This document shows positions 47,621-57,601 of a stretch of 64,000 nt of DNA, piece after piece (position 1 is the stretch's first letter; the number at the start of each line of letters is the position of its first letter). The notes below the pieces were generated by a model, which was not told where the DNA came from, ran no database searches, and saw only the letters and a program-made list of their open reading frames with translations. Source of the stretch: Caballeronia fortuita (GTDB lineage Bacteria; Pseudomonadota; Gammaproteobacteria; Burkholderiales; Burkholderiaceae); contig NZ_FCNX02000008.1 of the NCBI RefSeq assembly GCF_001544835.2, forward strand, positions 1 through 64,000, written 5' to 3'. Both the position numbers and the translations under genes were made by a program.

Positions 47621-48817
47621 TTGCTGAATTCTTCTCTCGAATTTCTCGCCAACGGATTGCTCGACTTTTCCTGGTGGCAGATTCTGCTTTTCACGCTCGC
47701 GATGACGCACGTCACCATCGCCGGCGTCACGATTTATTTGCACCGCTGCCAGGCGCACCGCGCGCTGGACCTGCATCCGGTCGCGAGCCACTTCTTCCGT
47801 TTCTGGCTGTGGATGACCACGGGCATGCTGACCGGCCAGTGGGCGGCGATCCACCGCAAACATCACGCGAAATGCGAAACCGAGGAAGACCCGCACAGCC
47901 CGCAGACGCGCGGTATCTGGAAGGTGCTGCTCGAGGGCGCGGAGCTCTATCGCTCGGAAGCGAAAAACGAAGAAACCATGCGCAAGTTCAGTCACGGCAC
48001 GCCGAATGACTGGATGGAACGCAACGTCTACACGCGTTATCCGATTCTCGGCATCAGCGTCATGATGGTCATCGACGTCGCGCTGTTCGGCATCGTCGGT
48101 CTGTCGGTGTGGGCCGTGCAGATGATCTGGATTCCGTTCTGGGCGGCAGGCGTCGTGAACGGTCTCGCCCACTGGTGGGGTTATCGCAACTTCAACTCGT
48201 CGGATGCCTCGACGAACATCTTTCCGCTCGGCATCCTGATCGGCGGCGAAGAACTGCACAACAACCATCACACGTTCGCTACGTCGGCGAAGCTGTCGAG
48301 CAAGTGGTACGAGTTCGACATCGGCTGGCTGTATATCCGCATGATGTCGATGGTCGGCCTCGCGACGGTGAAAAAGGTCGCGCCGACGCCGAAGCTCGCT
48401 GCGAGCAAGGCCGTCGTCGATCAGGACACGCTGCAGGCCGTGCTCGCCAACCGCTACGAAGTGATGGCGCGCTACGGCAAGGCGCTCAAGCACGCCTACG
48501 CGCAGGAACTGGCGAAGCTGAAGGAAGCCGGCGCGCGCGAGAAGTATCAGTTGATGCGCGGTGCGCGCAAGTGGTTTCACAAGGAAGAAGACGGCCTGAA
48601 CGAGCCGCAGTTGAAGCAACTGCCGGAGCTGACCTCGGATAATCAGAAACTGCGTACGTTCATCGAGCTGCGCAAGGACTTGTCGGCGATGTGGGACCGT
48701 TCGAACGCATCGCGCGAACAACTGGTCACGCAGTTGCAGGACTGGTGCCATCGCGCGGAAGAAAGCGGCATCAAGGCATTGCAGGATTTCGCGCTGCGTC
48801 TGCGCCGCTACGCCTGA
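47621..48817 (+). CDS. Membrane fatty-acid desaturase (DesA-type)
   Basis: A 398-residue di-iron desaturase inserting a double bond into acyl chains of membrane lipids. The three histidine boxes are HRCQAH (41-46), HRKHH (78-82) and HNNHH (213-217), between hydrophobic segments. The C-terminal region of about 120 residues is soluble and helical, as in Pseudomonas DesA, and looks like the tail of ISL3-type transposases. The start is TTG at 47621 with only a weak AGGT upstream. About 240 bp of AT-rich DNA upstream hold its promoter. Confidence 0.9.
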   Translation: MLNSSLEFLANGLLDFSWWQILLFTLAMTHVTIAGVTIYLHRCQAHRALDLHPVASHFFRFWLWMTTGMLTGQWAAIHRKHHAKCETEEDPHSPQTRGIWKVLLEGAELYRSEAKNEETMRKFSHGTPNDWMERNVYTRYPILGISVMMVIDVALFGIVGLSVWAVQMIWIPFWAAGVVNGLAHWWGYRNFNSSDASTNIFPLGILIGGEELHNNHHTFATSAKLSSKWYEFDIGWLYIRMMSMVGLATVKKVAPTPKLAASKAVVDQDTLQAVLANRYEVMARYGKALKHAYAQELAKLKEAGAREKYQLMRGARKWFHKEEDGLNEPQLKQLPELTSDNQKLRTFIELRKDLSAMWDRSNASREQLVTQLQDWCHRAEESGIKALQDFALRLRRYA

Positions 48818-48853
48818 TCCGCGATATCCGTTAAAATTTAAGGACGTCACAAG

Positions 48854-48880
48854 ACCCCGCTCTGGCGGGGTTTTTGTTTT
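48854..48880 (+). terminator. Rho-independent terminator of the desaturase gene
   Basis: Stem ACCCCGC / GCGGGGT, TCTG loop, then a T-rich run on the plus strand. Confidence 0.9.
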
Positions 48881-48932
48881 TGGGCGGCCGATTCTCGCAT
48901 CACGTTGTTGGCATGGAGCAGGGGACAGGGAC

Positions 48933-50060
48933 ATGGAAGCGATCAGGAGCGTCGAGTACGACCGGCCGCAAGGCCTGACGTGTGGAGTGGGCGAGGCGTG
49001 GGCGCGGGTGCCCGACGCGCCATCGGCCGAACGCAAGCGCGAGCTGAAGGAGCGCATCCGCGCGCTGCTCGTGCGTGAACAGGCGGTGCTCGTCGCGCAC
49101 TATTATGTCGACGCCGAACTTCAGGAACTCGCCGACGAAACCGGCGGCTGCGTCGCCGACTCGCTCGAAATGGCGCGCTTCGGGCGCGATCACGCCGCGA
49201 AGACGCTCGTCGTCGCGGGCGTGCGTTTCATGGGCGAGACGGCGAAGATTCTGAGCCCGGACAAGCGCGTGCTGATGCCCGACCTCGACGCGACCTGCTC
49301 GCTCGACCTCGGCTGCCCGGCCGACGAATTCTCCGCTTTCTGCGATGCGCATCCGGACCGCACGGTCGTCGTGTACGCGAACACGAGCGCGGCCGTGAAG
49401 GCGCGCGCCGACTGGATGGTCACGTCGTCGATCGGGCTGGAAATCGTCGCCGATCTGCACGCGCGCGGCGAAAAAATCCTGTGGGCGCCGGATCGGCACC
49501 TCGGCAGCTACATCCAGAAGAAGACCGGCGCGGACATGCTGCTGTGGCAAGGTTCATGTCTCGTCCACGATGAGTTCAAGGGCATCGAACTCGATCTCTT
49601 GCGCCGCGAATATCCCGACGCCAAGGTTCTCGTGCATCCGGAATCGCCGGAAGGCGTGGTCGCGCTCGCGGATGTCGTCGGCTCGACCACGCAGCTCATC
49701 GATGCCGCCGTGAAGCTCGACGCGCAGCGCTTCATCGTCGCGACCGATCTCGGCATCCTGCACAAGATGCGGCTCGCCGCGCCGGGCAAGACGTTCATCG
49801 AAGCGCCGACCGCCGGCAACAGCGCGACCTGCAAAAGCTGCGCACATTGTCCGTGGATGGCGATGAACGGCCTCGCCAATCTCGCCGACGTGCTGGAGCG
49901 CGGGCACAACGAGATTCACGTCGACCCGGCCATCGGAATGCGTGCGCGCGTGCCGATCGACCGCATGCTCGATTTCGCCGCGCGTCACAAGAAGCGCGTG
50001 CAGGCGAGCGGCGATCTTGCGAAAGACACGACGCTGTTCTCGAACGTGGGAGCCGCGTGA
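48933..50060 (+). CDS. nadA: Quinolinate synthase
   Basis: A 375-residue [4Fe-4S] enzyme condensing iminoaspartate with dihydroxyacetone phosphate to quinolinate in NAD synthesis. Cysteines in [23 protein letters not shown] and [10 protein letters not shown] include the three cluster ligands. The [14 protein letters not shown] stretch binds substrate. Its stop overlaps the nadC start (TGATG). Confidence 0.97.
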   Translation: MEAIRSVEYDRPQGLTCGVGEAWARVPDAPSAERKRELKERIRALLVREQAVLVAHYYVDAELQELADETGGCVADSLEMARFGRDHAAKTLVVAGVRFMGETAKILSPDKRVLMPDLDATCSLDLGCPADEFSAFCDAHPDRTVVVYANTSAAVKARADWMVTSSIGLEIVADLHARGEKILWAPDRHLGSYIQKKTGADMLLWQGSCLVHDEFKGIELDLLRREYPDAKVLVHPESPEGVVALADVVGSTTQLIDAAVKLDAQRFIVATDLGILHKMRLAAPGKTFIEAPTAGNSATCKSCAHCPWMAMNGLANLADVLERGHNEIHVDPAIGMRARVPIDRMLDFAARHKKRVQASGDLAKDTTLFSNVGAA

Positions 50061-50932
50061 TGACGTATGCATCGATCTTCGAGGAAGTCCGCGCGCAATA
50101 CGGCGAAGCGTTCGACGCGGCGCTCGCGCGCAATGTCGTCGATGCGCTCGATGAAGACGTCGGCACGGGCGACGTCACCGGCCGCCTCGTGCCCGCCGAC
50201 GCGCGCCGCACCGCGCGCATCATCGTGCGCGAGGAAGCGGTGCTCTGCGGCGTGCCGTGGTTCGATGAAGTCATGCGCCGCGTCGATCCGTCCATCGAAG
50301 TGCAATGGCAATATCGCGAGGGCGATCGCATGACGGCGAATTCGCCGGTCGTGTTGCTGCACGGCGCTGCGCGCTCGCTGCTGACGGCCGAGCGCAATGG
50401 CCTCAATTTGCTGCAATTGCTGTCGGGTGTGGCGAGCGCGACGCGCCGTTACGTCGACGCGATCGAAGGCGCGCGCGCTCGGATTCTCGACACGCGCAAG
50501 ACCTTGCCGGGCTTGCGGCTCGCGCAGAAGTACGCGGTGCGCGTGGGCGGCGGCGCGAACCAGCGTCTCGCGCTATACGACGGCATTCTGATCAAGGAAA
50601 ACCACATCGCGGCGGCGGGCGGCGTCGGCGCGGCGATGGATGCGGCGCTCGCGTTGCAGGCCGGCGTGCCGATACAGATCGAAGTGGAAACGCTGGAGCA
50701 ACTCGAAACGGCGCTCGCGCACCGGGCCGAATCGATCCTGCTCGACAACTTCACGCTCGACATGATGCGCGACGCGGTACGCATCACGGCGGGGCGCGCG
50801 TTGCTCGAAGTGTCGGGCGGCGTGAATTTCGACACCGTGCGCGCGATCGCGGATACCGGCGTCGATCGCATCTCCATCGGCGCGCTCACGAAGGACGTGC
50901 GCGCGACCGATTTTTCGATGCGTCTGCTCTAA
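50060..50932 (+). CDS. nadC: Nicotinate-nucleotide pyrophosphorylase (carboxylating)
   Basis: A 290-residue quinolinate phosphoribosyltransferase making nicotinate mononucleotide. Motifs: DVGTGDVTG near the N-terminus, [10 protein letters not shown], the phosphate-binding [11 protein letters not shown], and the late [18 protein letters not shown]. The frame is open upstream into nadA, but the ATG at 50060 fits the family length. It ends 4 bp inside the convergent nadB. Confidence 0.97.
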   Translation: MTYASIFEEVRAQYGEAFDAALARNVVDALDEDVGTGDVTGRLVPADARRTARIIVREEAVLCGVPWFDEVMRRVDPSIEVQWQYREGDRMTANSPVVLLHGAARSLLTAERNGLNLLQLLSGVASATRRYVDAIEGARARILDTRKTLPGLRLAQKYAVRVGGGANQRLALYDGILIKENHIAAAGGVGAAMDAALALQAGVPIQIEVETLEQLETALAHRAESILLDNFTLDMMRDAVRITAGRALLEVSGGVNFDTVRAIADTGVDRISIGALTKDVRATDFSMRLL

Positions 50933-52527
50933 AGGCTCGTGCGGCGCGCGGCCGGCGGCATCAGCACTGTCGGCAGCGCCTTCGGCAAGGTCGCGGGCCA
51001 GTCGCGGCTGTAGTGCAGGCCGCGGCTCTCGCGCCGCGAGCACGCGCTTTCGACGATCAGCGACGCCACGTCGACGAGATTGCGCAGTTCCAGCAGATCG
51101 CGGCTCACCTTGAAATTCGCGTAGTACTCGTGGATCTCGTCGCGCAACATCGCGATACGGTGCTGCGCGCGCGCGAGGCGCTTGTCCGTGCGCACGATGC
51201 CCACGTAATTCCACATCAGCCGGCGCAACTCGTCCCAGTTGTGCGCGACGACCACTTCCTCGTCGGGATCGGACACGCGGCTTTCGTCCCAGTCGGGCAA
51301 TTCGGCGTGACAGCCTTTCGAATAGCCATCGGCTTCGATCGCCTGCGCCGCCGCGCGCCCGACCACGAGGCATTCCAGCAGCGAGTTGCTCGCGAGCCGG
51401 TTCGCGCCGTGCAGCCCGGTGTACGACGTCTCGCCGACCGCATACAGGCCCGGGCGATCCGTGCGCCCCGCGAGATCGGTGACGACGCCGCCGCACGTGT
51501 AATGCGCGGCCGGCACGACCGGAATCGGCTCCTTCGCGATATCGATGCCGAACTCGCGGCAACGCGCGAGGATCGTCGGAAAGTGCTCTTCGAGGAACGC
51601 GCGCGGCTGATGGCTGATGTCGAGATACACGCAGTCGATGCCGCGCTTCTTGATTTCGAAGTCGATCGCGCGCGCGACGATATCGCGCGGTGCAAGCTCG
51701 GCGCGCTCGTCGTGCGCGGGCATGAAGCGCGTGCCATCGGGCAGGCGCAGCACGCCGCCTTCACCGCGCACCGCTTCGGAAATCAGGAACGACTTCGCGT
51801 ACGGATGGAAGAGGCACGTCGGATGGAACTGGATGAACTCCATGTTCGCGACGCGGCATCCCGCGCGCCACGCCATCGCGATGCCGTCACCGGTCGCGGT
51901 ATCGGGATTGGTCGTGTAGAGATAGACCTTGCCCGCGCCGCCCGTTGCGAGGACGGTGTGCGGCGCCTGAATCGTCACGGTGCGGCCCGTCTTGAGATCG
52001 AGCGCGTAAAGGCCGTGACAGCGATGCCCCGGCAGCCCGAGCCGGTCGGACGTGATGAGATCGATCGCGTAATGATCTTCGAGAACGGTGATGTTCGGAT
52101 GGTTGCGCACGCGCTCGGACAGCGTCGTGACGACGGCGTGGCCCGTGGCGTCGGCTGCGTGGATGATACGCCGATGGCTGTGGCCGCCTTCGCGCGTCAG
52201 ATGGAAGCCGAGTTCCGCCGAGACGTCGCGCGTGAACGGCACGCCTTCGTCGATGAGCCATTCGATCGCCGCGCGCCCGTTTTCGACGATGAAGCGCGTC
52301 GCGGCTTCGTCGCACAGCCCGCCGCCGGCGACGAGCGTATCGCCGACGTGATTGTCGATGCTGTCGGCCGAATCCAGCACGGCCGCGATGCCGCCCTGCG
52401 CCCAATCGCTCGCGCCGATATTCGCCGCGCGCTTGGCCAGGATCGCCACGCGCCGGGTTTCGGCGAGATTCAGCGCGACGCTCAGACCCGCGAGCCCGCT
52501 CCCTACGATCGCTACATCGAAATTCAT
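50929..52527 (-). CDS. nadB: L-aspartate oxidase
   Basis: A 532-residue FAD enzyme oxidising aspartate to iminoaspartate, the substrate of NadA. The FAD site is [15 protein letters not shown]; active-site stretches are QFHPTCLF and [14 protein letters not shown]; the succinate-dehydrogenase-like C-terminal helical domain is present. All three de novo NAD genes are here, but nadB is convergent with nadAC and overlaps nadC by 4 bp rather than joining an operon. The ATG at 52527 is chosen because the FAD fold starts at once. Confidence 0.97.
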   Translation of the reverse strand: MNFDVAIVGSGLAGLSVALNLAETRRVAILAKRAANIGASDWAQGGIAAVLDSADSIDNHVGDTLVAGGGLCDEAATRFIVENGRAAIEWLIDEGVPFTRDVSAELGFHLTREGGHSHRRIIHAADATGHAVVTTLSERVRNHPNITVLEDHYAIDLITSDRLGLPGHRCHGLYALDLKTGRTVTIQAPHTVLATGGAGKVYLYTTNPDTATGDGIAMAWRAGCRVANMEFIQFHPTCLFHPYAKSFLISEAVRGEGGVLRLPDGTRFMPAHDERAELAPRDIVARAIDFEIKKRGIDCVYLDISHQPRAFLEEHFPTILARCREFGIDIAKEPIPVVPAAHYTCGGVVTDLAGRTDRPGLYAVGETSYTGLHGANRLASNSLLECLVVGRAAAQAIEADGYSKGCHAELPDWDESRVSDPDEEVVVAHNWDELRRLMWNYVGIVRTDKRLARAQHRIAMLRDEIHEYYANFKVSRDLLELRNLVDVASLIVESACSRRESRGLHYSRDWPATLPKALPTVLMPPAARRTSL

Positions 52528-52663
52528 GCTGCCGGTTCTCCGTCCGTGTTCTTCGTCGTTAGCCGGCAAGCATAACGCGCATGAACATTCCGTGACAGCG
52601 AAAACCCCCGTACGATCGTGTGCAAAGCGTGGGAAACATGGGAAAAAAGCGGCGTCGAAAAAC

Positions 52664-52690
52664 AAAAAGCCCCGCAGGGTGCGGGGCTCT
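52664..52690 (-). terminator. Rho-independent terminator of rpmB-rpmG
   Basis: Stem AGCCCCGC / GCGGGGCT with a 5-nt loop and TTTTTGTTTTT on the minus strand, 40 bp past the rpmG stop. Confidence 0.9.
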
Positions 52691-52729
52691 TTGCTGTCTT
52701 CGCCTTTCGGCAGGTCTCAAAATCAAAGC

Positions 52730-52897
52730 TTACTTGATCTTGGTTTCCTTGTAGTCAACGTGCTTGCGGACGACGGGATCAAATTTCTTGATCAGCATCT
52801 TTTCCGGCATGTTGCGCTTGTTCTTGGTCGTCGTGTAGAAGTGACCCGTGCCTGCGGTCGATTCCAGCTTGATCTTGTCGCGTGCGCCCTTGGCCAT
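52730..52897 (-). CDS. rpmG: 50S ribosomal protein L33
   Basis: A 55-residue ribosomal protein, too short for ordinary ORF scans. It begins [20 protein letters not shown] and ends [13 protein letters not shown]. It is the zinc-free form: the cysteine pairs of the other L33 type are absent. ATG at 52897, 11 bp after rpmB, with AGGAGCACGCAC upstream. Confidence 0.97.
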   Translation of the reverse strand: MAKGARDKIKLESTAGTGHFYTTTKNKRNMPEKMLIKKFDPVVRKHVDYKETKIK

Positions 52898-52908
52898 GTG
52901 CGTGCTCC

Positions 52909-53142
52909 TTAGATTTCACCGCGTGCGCGCAGGTCTGCGAGCACGGCGTCAATACCGTTCTTGTCGATCAGGCGCAGGCCGGCGTTCGAAACGCGCAGAC
53001 GCACCCAGCGATTTTCACTTTCAACGAAGAAACGGCGGTTCTGCAGATTCGGCAGGAAGCGACGCTTGGTCTTGTTGTTTGCGTGGGAAACGTTGTTGCC
53101 CGACATCGGGCCTTTCCCAGTTACTTGGCATACGCGTGCCAT
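52909..53142 (-). CDS. rpmB: 50S ribosomal protein L28
   Basis: A 77-residue ribosomal protein starting [20 protein letters not shown] and ending [13 protein letters not shown] at 53142 with AGGAGTGTCACC upstream; the longer open frame to 53259 is not conserved. The rpmB-rpmG pair is the standard order. The promoter lies in the 220 bp up to radC. Confidence 0.97.
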   Translation of the reverse strand: MARVCQVTGKGPMSGNNVSHANNKTKRRFLPNLQNRRFFVESENRWVRLRVSNAGLRLIDKNGIDAVLADLRARGEI

Positions 53143-53362
53143 GGTGACACTCCTAATACACGTTGAGTCCGAGACGAACGCTCGATGCGAAAGCACTTGA
53201 TTTGCCTTCGTTTCGATACCTCTTATCGCCCAATTTGCCGATCGGGGACTTGGCAGCACGGTTATGCCAATGAGGACCGCATTCGTTCAGAACAGGCGGG
53301 TTGAGAAAAGCAAACGCGGATTGTAGCAGGAAAAACGCTGCAATATCAAACGGTTTATGCCG

Positions 53363-54109
53363 TCAGAGCCAGCCGTGACGCGCAAACGAGAAGACGTCGT
53401 TCGCGGCCACGACGATGTGATCGAGCAGCCGCACGTCGATGAGCGTCAGCGCGTCCTGCAGCGTCTTGGTGAGCCGCCGGTCGTTCGCACTCGGCTCGAC
53501 CCCGCCCGACGGATGATTATGCGCGACGATGAGTCCCGCTGCATTCAGCGCGAGCGCCCGCCGCACGATCTCGCGCGGATAGACGGCCACGCGCGTGAGC
53601 GAGCCGCGCGCCGATTCCTCGACGTGCAGCAGTTGATGGCGCGCATCCAGATAGAGGCAGATGAACACCTCGTAGGGCCGCGTGCCGATCAGAAGCCGCA
53701 GATAGTCTTCCACCGCGCCCGGCGCGTTCAGCAGTTCGCGGTCGCGCGCCTTCTCGGCCAGCGCGCGCCGGCACAACTCGGACACGGCGATGAGCGTCGC
53801 CGCGCGCGCCGGCCCGATGCCGCGCAGTTCGCGCAATTCCGCCTCCGATGCGTCCAGCACGCCGCGCAGCGACCCGAAACGCAGCAGAAGCTGGCGCGCG
53901 ACATCGACGGCTGTCACGCCCATGACGCCGGTGCGCAGGAACAATGCGAAGAGTTCCGCGTCCGACAGCGAGGCGGGCCCGGTGTCCAGCAGTCGCTCGC
54001 GGGGCCGATCTGCGCGCGCCCATTTGCGGATCGGCATGAGGGGCGCGATCGCGGGCGCGCCGTCGCCGGGCGCGGCGGCTGGCTGCACGAGCCGCAGATC
54101 GGCGCTCAT
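53363..54109 (-). CDS. radC: RadC family (JAB-domain) protein
   Basis: A 248-residue protein: a helix-hairpin-helix ([12 protein letters not shown]) in the first half and a JAMM metalloprotease-like domain with [14 protein letters not shown] (His197, His199 and a later Asp) in the second. The early role in DNA repair is disputed and the activity is unknown. ATG at 54109 is chosen; an open extension to 54151 adds an arginine-rich piece. Divergent from slpA-ispH. Confidence 0.93.
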   Translation of the reverse strand: MSADLRLVQPAAAPGDGAPAIAPLMPIRKWARADRPRERLLDTGPASLSDAELFALFLRTGVMGVTAVDVARQLLLRFGSLRGVLDASEAELRELRGIGPARAATLIAVSELCRRALAEKARDRELLNAPGAVEDYLRLLIGTRPYEVFICLYLDARHQLLHVEESARGSLTRVAVYPREIVRRALALNAAGLIVAHNHPSGGVEPSANDRRLTKTLQDALTLIDVRLLDHIVVAANDVFSFARHGWL

Positions 54110-54313
54110 CGCGGGGCTCCGGGACGGCTTGTCGCGCGGGCGAGCGCACACGGGAGCGATCCACGTGACGCGCCCCGGCGCAACTCTGTCTTACAATAGC
54201 GGTTTTGGCGCCCGGTTCGCACCGGCGCCGCGCGGTTTGCCGCCTCGCGCCGCAGAGCCGCCGCATGCGGGGCCCGCGCCCCGCCTTCAAACGAACGGCC
54301 ACATCCAATACTC

Positions 54314-54769
54314 ATGAGCATCATCGATATCTCCGAGGTGAAACCCGGTTCGCACGTCACGCTTCATTACCGGCTCGCGCTTGCCGATGGTGCCGACGTC
54401 GTCAACACGTTCGCCGACAAGCCCGCGACGCTCCTGCTCGGCGCAGGGCAACTCGCCGAACCGCTGGAAGACATTCTGCTGGGCCTGAAGGTCGGTCACC
54501 ACTCGACCTTTCAGCTAACGCCGGATCAGGCGTTCGGACCGCGCAATCCTGAGCTCGTCCAGTGGGTGTCGCTTGCGACGCTGCGCGAAAACAGCATGAT
54601 CGGCGAGGATTTTTCTCCCGGCGATCTCGTCGAATTCAACGCGCCGAACGGCGGACGCTACGCGGGCGTGCTGAAGGAAGTCGGTGAGACTGCCGCGCTG
54701 TTCGACTTCAATCACCCGCTCGCGGGCCAGGCGCTCGTCTTCGAAGTGAAAATCATCGGAATTCTGTAA
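54314..54769 (+). CDS. slpA: FKBP-type peptidyl-prolyl isomerase (SlpA-like)
   Basis: A 151-residue SlyD/SlpA-type isomerase: FKBP strands around [19 protein letters not shown], an inserted-flap chaperone domain ([16 protein letters not shown]) and return to FKBP in [16 protein letters not shown]. There is no SlyD-like histidine-rich metal tail. It starts 2 bp before ispH, which is the usual slpA-ispH arrangement of proteobacteria. Confidence 0.94.
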   Translation: MSIIDISEVKPGSHVTLHYRLALADGADVVNTFADKPATLLLGAGQLAEPLEDILLGLKVGHHSTFQLTPDQAFGPRNPELVQWVSLATLRENSMIGEDFSPGDLVEFNAPNGGRYAGVLKEVGETAALFDFNHPLAGQALVFEVKIIGIL

Positions 54770-54771
54770 CC

Positions 54772-55734
54772 ATGATTGAAAGCCTCAACGAAGTTCAGAC
54801 CGACGTCGAAATCCTGCTCGCGCAGCCGCGCGGGTTCTGCGCGGGCGTCGATCGCGCAATCGAGATCGTCGAGCGCGCGATCAAGCTGTTCGGCGCGCCC
54901 ATCTACGTGCGCCACGAGATCGTCCATAACGCTTATGTCGTCGCGGATTTGCGCAAGAAGGGCGCAATCTTCATAGAAGAGCTGTCCGACGTGCCCGAGG
55001 GCGCGACGCTGATCTTCAGCGCGCACGGCGTCTCGAAGGCGGTGCGCGGCGAAGCCGAAGCGCGCGGCCTGCGCGTGTTCGACGCGACGTGCCCGCTCGT
55101 GACCAAAGTGCACATCGAAGTCGCGAAGATGCGTCAGGAAGGCTTCGACATCGTGATGATCGGCCACAAGGGTCACCCGGAAGTGGAAGGCACGATGGGC
55201 CAGTCGGGCGAGGGCATGCATCTCGTCGAAGATATCGACGACGTGCTCAAGCTCGATCTGCCCGATCCGCAGCGCATCGCGTACGTGACGCAGACGACGC
55301 TGTCCGTCGACGATGCCTCCGCGATCATCGACGCGCTGAAGGCCAAGTACCCGCAGGTGAAGGAGCCGAAGAAGCAGGACATCTGCTACGCGACGCAGAA
55401 CCGCCAGGACGCCGTGAAGTTCCTCGCGCCGCAATGCGACGTGGTGATCGTCGTCGGCAGCCCGAACAGCTCGAATTCGAGCCGTCTGCGCGAAGTCGCG
55501 GAGAAGCGCGGCATTCCCGCCTATATGGTGGATTCGCCGTCGCAGATCGATCCGCGCTGGGTCGAGGGCAAGAAGCGCATCGGCGTGACGGCGGGCGCAT
55601 CGGCACCGGAAGTGCTCGCTCAGGCCGTGATTGCGCGTCTGCGAGAGCTCGGCGTGCGCAATGTGCGCTCGCTCGAGGGCATCGAGGAAACCATCTCGTT
55701 TCCGTTGCCGCGCGGCTTGTCATTGCCGCAATGA
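54772..55734 (+). CDS. ispH: 4-hydroxy-3-methylbut-2-enyl diphosphate reductase
   Basis: A 320-residue iron-sulfur enzyme for the last step of the MEP isoprenoid pathway. The three cluster ligands are visible: Cys23 (PRGFCAGV), Cys107 (DATCPLV) and Cys205 ([10 protein letters not shown]). Substrate residues lie in [17 protein letters not shown] and [11 protein letters not shown]. It ends with a strong terminator 18 bp on. Confidence 0.97.
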   Translation: MIESLNEVQTDVEILLAQPRGFCAGVDRAIEIVERAIKLFGAPIYVRHEIVHNAYVVADLRKKGAIFIEELSDVPEGATLIFSAHGVSKAVRGEAEARGLRVFDATCPLVTKVHIEVAKMRQEGFDIVMIGHKGHPEVEGTMGQSGEGMHLVEDIDDVLKLDLPDPQRIAYVTQTTLSVDDASAIIDALKAKYPQVKEPKKQDICYATQNRQDAVKFLAPQCDVVIVVGSPNSSNSSRLREVAEKRGIPAYMVDSPSQIDPRWVEGKKRIGVTAGASAPEVLAQAVIARLRELGVRNVRSLEGIEETISFPLPRGLSLPQ

Positions 55735-55751
55735 ACTAATCGCATCGCTCG

Positions 55752-55778
55752 AAAAAGCGCCTCCGGGCGCTTTTTTTT
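55752..55778 (+). terminator. Rho-independent terminator of slpA-ispH
   Basis: Stem AAAAAGCGCC / GGCGCTTTTT with TCCG loop and eight T on the plus strand. Confidence 0.93.
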
Positions 55779-56070
55779 CGCCTTTTAAGTGCGACGAACG
55801 GCTACGGGCGGAACCCTTCCGAACGATCTGAAACCAAGCGAAAGCCCCATTTCGGGGCACACGCCGTTGTAGGCGATTCCTTCTAATGCCTTCAGGGTTT
55901 CCCCGTAAATCCGATAAGCAAACGTACGCGCCCGAACCTGTCCGATTACACCTGCTTCCGTTATGGTGCAACTGCTGCACAAAAAAGGATCGCAACCCGG
56001 TTGCGCTTTTGCCGGAAAATCGCCGAAAAATGATGGTTGCAATGCTGGAAAACCCCGCCACGCAAGAATA
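55779..56070. other. Intergenic region of unusual composition with unexplained minus-strand ORF
   Basis: About 290 bp with lower GC than its neighbours. An 85-codon minus-strand ORF (55785-56042) reads as a balanced, low-arginine protein-like sequence (for example TFAYRIYGETLKALEG) and is not a shadow of any gene, but it has no clear Shine-Dalgarno or recognised family. A palindrome CGCAACC-C-GGTTGCG (55991-56005) flanked by A and T runs looks terminator-like. It may be a relic of a mobile element. Confidence 0.35.
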
Positions 56071-56098
56071 TTGCTCGTCTCATATTTAGCGTTACAAT
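56071..56098 (+). promoter_or_regulatory. Candidate promoter of livJ
   Basis: TTGCTC (56071-56076), 16-nt spacer, TACAAT (56093-56098), about 65 nt before the livJ start. Moderate match to sigma-70. Confidence 0.45.
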
Positions 56099-56162
56099 GC
56101 GCGCGTCTTGAGGCCAGAAGGGTTCACGACGACAGTTTTTAGAGGCGCAGGAGACCTATTTG

Positions 56163-57389
56163 ATGCGATTCAAAGTTGCTCACGCCGTGTCCATCGCGGC
56201 TGCGGTTGCAATGGCAACCGCATGCGGCAAGAAGGACGAAAGCGGGGCGAGCACGGCGGCGTCAGCGGCGAGCGCGGTTGCCGTGGCGGCTGCGTCCGCT
56301 CCGGCGCCGACGCCGGCGAGCGAGGCAACTGTCGTGAAGATCGGTCACGTCGCGCCCGTGACAGGGCTGCAGGCGCATCTGGGCAAGGACAACGAAAACG
56401 GCGCGCGTCTCGCGCTCGAAGAGATCAGCGCGCAGGGTTTGACGATCGACGGGCATTCCATCCGTCTCGAACTGGACGCCCAGGACGACGCCGCCGATCC
56501 GCGCGTGGGCACCGAAGCCGCGCAGAAGCTCGTCGATGACCGCGTGGTCGCGGTCATCGGCCATATGAACTCGGGCGTATCGATTCCGGCGTCGAAAATT
56601 TACAGCGATGCGGGCATCGCGCAGATTTCGCCGTCGACGACCAATCCCGAGTACACGAAGCAAGGCTACAAGACGACGTTTCGTGTCGTCGCGACCGACG
56701 CGCTGCAAGGCCCCGTGCTCGCGAACTACGCGGTGAAGACGCTGCACGCGAAGAAGGTCGTCGTGGTGGATGACGCCAGCGCCTACGGCCGCGGCCTCGC
56801 CGACGAGTTCGCGAAAACCGCGCAGGCCGGCGGCGTGAAGATCGCGGCGCGCGAGCAGACCACCGAGAAGGCGCGCAACTTCAAGGCGATTCTCACGAAA
56901 ATCAGGCGCATCCAGCCGGACGCCGTGATGTACGGCGGCATGGACGTGACGGGCGGACCGTTCGCGAAGGAAGCGGCGGCGCTCGGCATCAAGGCGAAGA
57001 TCCTGGCGGGCGACGGCGTCTGCACCGACAAGGTGGCCGAGCTCGCGGGCGACGCGGTGCAGAACATCGTCTGCTCGGAGGCGGGACTCGCGCTTTCGAA
57101 GATGGACAAGGGAGCCGACTTCGAGAAGAAGTACGAAGCGCGCTTTCACACGCCGGTGCAGATTTACGCGCCGTTCACGTATGACGCGATGTACGTGATC
57201 GTCGATGCAATGAAGCGTGCTAACTCCGTCGAAGCGCCCAAGGTGCTCGCTGCGATCGCCACGACCGACTACAACGGTCTGACGGGTCATATCGCATTCG
57301 ACGACAAGGGCGACCTGAAGGCGGGGACCATCACGCTGTACGACTTCAAGGACAAGAAGAAGGACGTACTCGACGTCGTCAAGCAGTAG
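56163..57389 (+). CDS. livJ: Branched-chain amino-acid ABC transporter substrate-binding protein
   Basis: A 408-residue periplasmic binding protein of the Leu/Ile/Val class. A hydrophobic leader ends in MATAC, a plausible lipobox with Cys21, followed by a 35-residue Ala/Ser/Pro linker before the fold starts at VVKIGHVAPVTG. That suggests a lipid-anchored form, unlike soluble E. coli LivJ. AGGAGA precedes the ATG. It is followed by livHMGF after 212 bp. Confidence 0.93.
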   Translation: MRFKVAHAVSIAAAVAMATACGKKDESGASTAASAASAVAVAAASAPAPTPASEATVVKIGHVAPVTGLQAHLGKDNENGARLALEEISAQGLTIDGHSIRLELDAQDDAADPRVGTEAAQKLVDDRVVAVIGHMNSGVSIPASKIYSDAGIAQISPSTTNPEYTKQGYKTTFRVVATDALQGPVLANYAVKTLHAKKVVVVDDASAYGRGLADEFAKTAQAGGVKIAAREQTTEKARNFKAILTKIRRIQPDAVMYGGMDVTGGPFAKEAAALGIKAKILAGDGVCTDKVAELAGDAVQNIVCSEAGLALSKMDKGADFEKKYEARFHTPVQIYAPFTYDAMYVIVDAMKRANSVEAPKVLAAIATTDYNGLTGHIAFDDKGDLKAGTITLYDFKDKKKDVLDVVKQ

Positions 57390-57394
57390 GCAGT

Positions 57395-57430
57395 CTGGCG
57401 GCGCCAGCTATCCGGCGGCGCTGTTTTCGT
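57395..57430 (+). terminator. Weak hairpin between livJ and livH (possible attenuator)
   Basis: The palindrome CTGGCG-G-CGCCAG and a following GC-rich repeat end in GTTTTCG just after the livJ stop. It may reduce read-through so that binding protein is made in excess of the membrane parts. Low confidence. Confidence 0.3.
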
Positions 57431-57601
57431 ATCCGTCCGTGAACTGCTTGCAGCCCCATCCGGCCGCGGGCGGACGATCGGCGCTCAACCCTTACCGGTT
57501 TTTTAAAAGTACGCGCAGTGCCGCTTCAGATTTCGCTTCACACTGGTTTATCGGCCGGTGATAAAGGCGTTATCGAATCGCACGGGGCTAAGGAGCTTTA
57601 A

